Below, piece by piece: positions 40,827 to 45,725 of a DNA stretch of 45,725 bases. Under the pieces are notes generated by a model. That model was not told where the DNA came from, searched no databases, and saw only the letters and a program-made list of their open reading frames with translations. Position numbers and translations under genes: made by a program. Every line of letters begins with the position of its first letter. Position 1 is the first letter of the stretch. Origin of the DNA: Candidatus Thiomargarita nelsonii (lineage in GTDB: Bacteria; Pseudomonadota; Gammaproteobacteria; Beggiatoales; Beggiatoaceae); the NCBI GenBank assembly GCA_000785145.2, contig JSZA02000041.1, forward strand, positions 1-45,725. Direction: 5' to 3'.

Positions 40827-41987
40827 ATGAATATACACGAATATCAAGCAAAACAATTGTTTACAGAGTATGGCATCCCCGTACCAGCGGGCCAGCCTGC
40901 TTGGAACGCTGAGGGGGCTAAACAACAAGCCCAAACATTAGGCGGTGAGTCTTGGATGGTCAAAGCCCAAGTCCATGCCGGCGGACGTGGCAAAGCGGGC
41001 GGCGTTCAACGTGCCCAGACTTTGGATCAAGTGATAGATATTACCCACGATTTAATTGGGAGTCAATTGGTAACTCACCAAACCGGTGCCCGTGGACAAC
41101 CCATACATTGTGTACTCATTGAAAATACCACGGCAATCAAGAGCGAGCTTTACTTGAGTTTAGTGGTTGATCGGGCCGCCGAGCGTATTGCCGTCATTGC
41201 CTCCCGTGCAGGCGGGATGGATATTGAACAAGTCGCTGCCACAACCCCAGAAAAAATTATCAGTCGTACCATTGACCCTTTAGTGGGTATAGCTGCCTAT
41301 CAATGTGGTGAAATTGGCTTTGCTTTGGATTTAGACGCTAATCAGCGCAAGCAATTGACGACGATCTTGTTTGGTTTATATCGTTTATTTGTAGATAAAG
41401 ATCTCAGTTTACTTGAAATTAATCCGCTTATCATAACAGATCAAGGTCATTTATTAGCACTGGATGCTAAAATCAATCTTGATGATAATGCCCTTTATCG
41501 CCATAAGGATTTAGCCACCTTATATGATCCAACCCAAGAGGATGAAAAGGAATATAAGGCGCGTGAGTTTGATCTCAACTATGTTGCTTTGGATGGCGAT
41601 ATTGCGTGTATGGTCAACGGTGCAGGATTGGCGATGGCAACCATGGACGTGATAAAAATGCAGGGCGGAGAGCCAGCCAATTTCCTTGATGTGGGCGGGG
41701 GCACAACGGCGGATAAAGTGACGCAAGCCTTTAAAATTATTTTGTCTGATCCAAAAGTCAAGGCTATTTTAGTCAATATTTTTGGTGGTATCGTCAGATG
41801 TGATTTGATTGCTGAAGGCGTGATTAATGCGATTAAAGAAACCGGCACTCAATTGCCTGTTGTTGTCCGTTTGGAGGGAACTCACGTTGAAAAAGGCAAA
41901 GCTTTATTAAAAGAGAGTGGACTCTCTGTTATAGCAGCCGACGATTTGAGTGAGGCGGCTCAAAAAATAGTCAAGGTAGGGGAATAA
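40827..41987 (+). CDS. sucC: Succinyl-CoA synthetase, beta subunit
   Basis: A 386-residue TCA-cycle subunit that binds nucleotide through its ATP-grasp domain. [80 protein letters not shown] and [16 protein letters not shown] are all present; the length matches the E. coli subunit closely. sucD begins 6 bp downstream. The upstream 66 bp must contain its promoter and that of the divergent TerB-like genes; no consensus promoter was identified with confidence, nor a strong ribosome site. Confidence 0.97.
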   Translation: MNIHEYQAKQLFTEYGIPVPAGQPAWNAEGAKQQAQTLGGESWMVKAQVHAGGRGKAGGVQRAQTLDQVIDITHDLIGSQLVTHQTGARGQPIHCVLIENTTAIKSELYLSLVVDRAAERIAVIASRAGGMDIEQVAATTPEKIISRTIDPLVGIAAYQCGEIGFALDLDANQRKQLTTILFGLYRLFVDKDLSLLEINPLIITDQGHLLALDAKINLDDNALYRHKDLATLYDPTQEDEKEYKAREFDLNYVALDGDIACMVNGAGLAMATMDVIKMQGGEPANFLDVGGGTTADKVTQAFKIILSDPKVKAILVNIFGGIVRCDLIAEGVINAIKETGTQLPVVVRLEGTHVEKGKALLKESGLSVIAADDLSEAAQKIVKVGE

Positions 41988-41993
41988 CAATAT

Positions 41994-42872
41994 ATGAGTA
42001 TTTTAGTTGATGCAAACACCAAAGTCATTTGCCAAGGATTTACCGGCAAACAAGGGACTTTTCACTCAGAACAGACGCTTGCCTACGGGACTCAATTAGT
42101 AGGGGGTGTCACACCAGGGCGCGGTGGACAAACTCACCTTGATTTGCCCGTTTTTGATACCGTGCGCGGCGCTGTCGATGCCACTGGGGCGACAGCGACT
42201 ATGATCTATGTACCCCCACCGTTTGCAGCAGATGCGATTTTGGAGGCGGCAGAGGGGGGGATAAAAGTCATCGCTTGTATCACCGAAGGCATCCCAGTCT
42301 TGGAGATGCTCAAAGTCAAAGCGGCGCTGACGGATCATTATCCACAAGTCCGCTTGATTGGACCCAATTGCCCCGGCATTATTACGCCTGGGGCTTGCAA
42401 AATGGGTATTATGCCTGCACCGATCCATAAACCCGGACGGATTGGCATCGTCTCGCGCTCTGGCACTTTGACTTATGAGGCGGTGGCTCAAACGACCTTA
42501 AATGGTTTGGGACAAAGTACATGTATTGGGATTGGCGGTGATCCGATTCATGGTATGAATTTTGTCGATTGTTTAGAATTGTTCCAAAAAGATCCCCAAA
42601 CTGAGGGCGTCGTTATTGTCGGAGAAATTGGCGGTACAGATGAAGAAGAGGCGGCGGATTATATTAAGTCGTCTGTGACTAAACCTGTTGTCGCTTATAT
42701 CGCGGGTGTCACAGCACCACCGGGTAAGCGCATGGGACATGCGGGCGCGATCATTAGCGGGGGGAAAGGCACGGCGGCTGATAAATTTGCAGCACTAGAA
42801 TCGGCGGGTGTTGCATTGGCACGTTCTCCAAGCGATATAGGTATTCGTATTTTGGAAGGTTTGAAGGGCTAA
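41994..42872 (+). CDS. sucD: Succinyl-CoA synthetase, alpha subunit
   Basis: A 292-residue subunit that binds CoA and carries the phosphohistidine. [17 protein letters not shown], the CoA-site Rossmann fold, [47 protein letters not shown] and phospho-His in [15 protein letters not shown] identify it. AGGGGA upstream is the ribosome site. It forms an alpha2beta2 or alpha-beta enzyme with SucC, converting succinyl-CoA to succinate with ATP or GTP formation. Three dispersed repeats follow and then the wreck of phoB. Confidence 0.97.
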   Translation: MSILVDANTKVICQGFTGKQGTFHSEQTLAYGTQLVGGVTPGRGGQTHLDLPVFDTVRGAVDATGATATMIYVPPPFAADAILEAAEGGIKVIACITEGIPVLEMLKVKAALTDHYPQVRLIGPNCPGIITPGACKMGIMPAPIHKPGRIGIVSRSGTLTYEAVAQTTLNGLGQSTCIGIGGDPIHGMNFVDCLELFQKDPQTEGVVIVGEIGGTDEEEAADYIKSSVTKPVVAYIAGVTAPPGKRMGHAGAIISGGKGTAADKFAALESAGVALARSPSDIGIRILEGLKG

Positions 42873-42885
42873 AATTCCTCCTCCT

Positions 42886-42984
42886 GTAGGGGCAATCCTT
42901 TATGGTTGCCCTTAATTTAAGGGCAACCACAAGGGATTGCCCCTACGAAACGTCTCCTGTAGGGGCAATCCTTTATGGTTGCCC
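42886..42984. repeat. Three GGGGCAATCC-family repeats in a row
   Basis: Copies at about 42886-42911 (+), 42921-42946 (-) and 42959-42984 (+). The first two form a large inverted repeat able to fold as one hairpin after sucD. They occupy the whole gap before phoB. Confidence 0.9.
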
Positions 42985-43003
42985 CTTAACTTCATTTAAA
43001 AAA

Positions 43004-43135
43004 ATGCAACCACATATTTTAGTTGTAGAAGATGAAGCCGCTATTCGCGAGATGCTAGCTACAGTTCCCTCTGGTTATGAGCGCCTCGTGCAAACCGTTC
43101 GCGGCGTTGGCTATCGATTCTCGGAACACGAATAA
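43004..43135 (+). pseudogene. phoB: phoB remnant with large internal deletion
   Basis: A 43-codon frame joins the first 19 residues of a PhoB-type regulator (MQPHILVVEDEAAIREMLA) to its last about 20 residues, including VQTVRGVGYRFS from the winged-helix tail. About 185 of the usual 229 residues, including the phospho-acceptor Asp, are missing. The frame stays open across the joint, but the product cannot function as a regulator. Stop overlaps the phoR start by one base (TAATG), the ancestral operon arrangement. Confidence 0.9.
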
Positions 43136-44245
43136 TGTCTAGAGCTTGGATTCAAGAAATTGCGCGGTTGCTCGCCTTGATTGGCGGGATGTTGTTTATT
43201 GGTTTATTGACAGGAGAGATTGTTTTATTTGTTTTATTTTTATTTGTTGCACTTTTGATTTATCTGGGTTGGCATTTATACAATCCCAGAAGCGCGGGGT
43301 ATTTGGGGCGAAGTATTTTATCATTTTTATCACCTACAGCAACGCAACCGCAAACGTAAGCGTAAATTGAGTGCCATGCTCAAACGCTTTAAAAAATCGA
43401 CCGCTGCCATGCCCGATGCGGCTGTCGTACTCGGCAAAAAATATGAAATTGAATGGCTTAACAAAGCCGCCCGTCGCTTATTAGGCTTACAATCTCCCCA
43501 AGATATAGGCAAACCCATTACTAATTTCATACGCTCACCTGCTTTTTCTGAATATCTTACCAATGATGATAAAAAAAGTGGCATTAATTTTCATCTTTTG
43601 GAACAAATCCGCAGCGACTTTATCGCTAATGTCTCGCACGAACTCCGCACACCATTGACAGTGGTTAACTGTTTTATTGAAACCATGCGTGATGAGGATT
43701 GCCCTAAAGAATGGGAACGCCCCTTATTGTTAATGGCTCAACAAACGGCACGGATGTGTAACATTATTGAATATTTATTGCTTTTATCGCGTTTATAATC
43801 GGCACCGTCAATGGAGATGACGCAGCCTATTGTTGTCGCTGATATGCTCAAGAGCATTTGTGAAGAAGCGCAATTACTCAGTGGGGAGAAAAACCATCAC
43901 ATCACTTTAGAGGCGGATAAAAATTTATTCCTTAACGGATATGCACAAGAATTGCGGAGTGCCTTTTCCAATTTAGTATTTAATGCAGTACGTTATACGC
44001 CGGCAGGCGGTACTATAAAACTGCGGTGGTATCAGGATAAAAAGGGGAGACATTTTGAAGTCACAGATACGGGCGAAGGTATAGCACCAGAACATTTACC
44101 ACGTTTAACGGAGCGTTTTTATCGGGTAAATGTGGTGCGTTCACGCAATCAAGGGGGAACCGGATTGGGTTTAGCTATCGTCAAACATGTTCTCAATCGT
44201 CATCAAGGAGAATTGCGTATAGAAAGTCAATGCCACCTTCGTTAA
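43135..44245 (+). pseudogene. phoR: phoR sensor kinase with multiple lesions
   Basis: Remains of the phosphate-regulon histidine kinase. The N-terminal membrane part (ARLLALIGGMLFIGLLTGEI, VALLIYLGWHLYNP) runs until an extra C in CCC (43285-43287) shifts the frame; the corrected frame reads EARGIWGEVFYHFYHLQQ. A PAS-like piece (PDAAVVLGKKYEIEWLN) follows, but after EYLTNDDKKSGIN the rest of PAS and linker is missing before LLEQIRSDFIANVSHELRTP (H-box). A TAA at 43796-43798 replaces the expected Glu in LLLSRL(E)SAPSMEMTQP. The ATPase domain (NLVFNAVRYTP, DTGEGIAPEHL, GGTGLGLAIVKHVL) ends in IESQCHLR, where some residues of the G-rich C-terminal strand are deleted. The stop lies at a repeat boundary. 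Confidence 0.92.
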
Positions 44246-44328
44246 GGGCAACCATAAAGGATTGCCCCTACGTGAACCGTGATTTTTTGTAGGGGCGGGT
44301 GTAGGGGCAATCCCTTGTGGTTGCCCTG
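44246..44328. repeat. Two GGGGCAATCC-family repeats
   Basis: Copies at about 44246-44272 (-) and 44303-44328 (+), connected by the same 'cgtgaaccgtgattttttg' spacer that occurs at 11-29. The TAA of phoR is at the left edge. Confidence 0.88.
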
Positions 44329-44387
44329 GGGCGTTGGTGGCAGTGACCCTACATATACTGAAAGAGCTGATAAGGAGAAAAAAAGTG

Positions 44388-45373
<986 letters not shown>

Positions 45374-45423
45374 TTTAATGGTGGGTAGCTCAACAAAAGT
45401 CTTTTAACAATTTCAACTTTCAA

Positions 45424-45456
45424 AGAAATCCTATTTTTTCAAAAAATAGGATTTCT
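45424..45456. terminator. Terminator-like hairpin after adk
   Basis: AGAAATCCTATTTTTT and its complement around one base, T-run on both strands; same family as 179-211, 8935-8967 and 31856-31888. It lies 51 bp after the adk stop. Confidence 0.75.
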
Positions 45457-45473
45457 ATAACTCGATGCTCAGA

Positions 45474-45650
45474 GTCCAAGATAAATCTTGGACTCCTACA
45501 ACTCAGTCAATTTGTTTTTTTTTGGGTTGGAGTACAAAGCTTTAGCTTTGTCAGACAGTACAAAGCTAAAGCTTTGTACTCCAAAAAAACAAATTGACAG
45601 CGTAGTAGGAGTCCAAGATTTATCTTGGACGTCCAAGATAAATCTCCTAC
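45474..45650. repeat. Palindrome cluster with a 93-bp inverted repeat
   Basis: Three TCCAAG palindromes (45474-45493, 45611-45630, 45631-45650) flank a large inverted repeat at 45506-45598. Its arms contain GTCAATTTGTTTTTT, TTGGAGTACAAAGC and TTTAGCTTTG, and their complements, around a CAGACA-type loop. A related fragment (GGAGTCCAAAGCTTTAGCTT) lies at about 14944-14963. No gene is seen from 45374 to the window end. Confidence 0.88.
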
Positions 45651-45725
45651 CAAAAAACTTAAAAAACAGTGGCCAAATTATCCTTTAAAAATCTTAAAAA
45701 GGTAAGTAGTACTCCGTCAAAGTTA

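Overview
The window is AT-rich, gene-dense bacterial DNA. Housekeeping genes (hisD/hisC, folB/folK, sucC/sucD, phoB/phoR, adk, an acetolactate synthase-like enzyme) look gammaproteobacterial. The many short dispersed palindromes and the caspase/formylglycine-enzyme-like protein resemble large sulfur bacteria of the Beggiatoaceae/Thiotrichales. That placement is an inference from style, not from a marker gene; no rRNA or tRNA was recognised.

Layout. 0.2-4.2 kb: a secreted CrtC/AttH-like lipocalin protein, a MITE-like palindrome, a decayed AAA-ATPase/TOPRIM-like pair (probable defence relic) and two small unknown genes. 4.3-7.9 kb: an acetolactate synthase-like TPP enzyme divergent from a REC-histidine kinase plus a stand-alone response regulator. 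8-11.6 kb: a lipoprotein, a probable outer-membrane barrel and an unknown exported protein. 11.6-18.4 kb: hisD (broken by a 5-bp tandem duplication and a nonsense codon) and hisC (intact) flank a block holding a DNA methyltransferase, a NotI-family restriction enzyme and a caspase-like/FGE-like gene whose GC-rich 3' end has the codon pattern of a diversity-generating-retroelement variable region. 18.8-26.5 kb: a three-gene natural-product operon (E1-like/nitroreductase fusion, one-module NRPS with an aromatic-type specificity code, flavoprotein of the 4-cresol dehydrogenase type). 26.8-33.2 kb: a MoxR-DUF4350-DUF4129-SpoIIM operon and two RDD membrane proteins. 33.2-38.8 kb: AI-2E transporter, small protein, LysR regulator, amidohydrolase, folB-folK, rhodanese lipoprotein, HAD phosphatase. 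38.9-39.4 kb: a 68-bp tandem array of hairpins, the last one inverted. 39.4-40.8 kb: three tandem paralogues of a small acidic protein. 40.8-45.4 kb: sucCD, wrecked phoB-phoR, a DUF167 protein and adk.

Two themes stand out. First, short palindromic repeats fill nearly every intergenic gap and in several places supply the stop codon, or start region, of the adjoining gene. Second, several genes carry small, legible lesions (hisD, phoB, phoR, the ATPase/TOPRIM pair, the caspase gene). Internal deletions in phoB and phoR indicate genuine decay there; the single-base frameshifts could also be sequencing errors. The most notable candidate system is the caspase-like protein with a putatively hypervariable C-type-lectin-fold domain beside a restriction-modification pair; its reverse transcriptase and template would have to lie outside this window.
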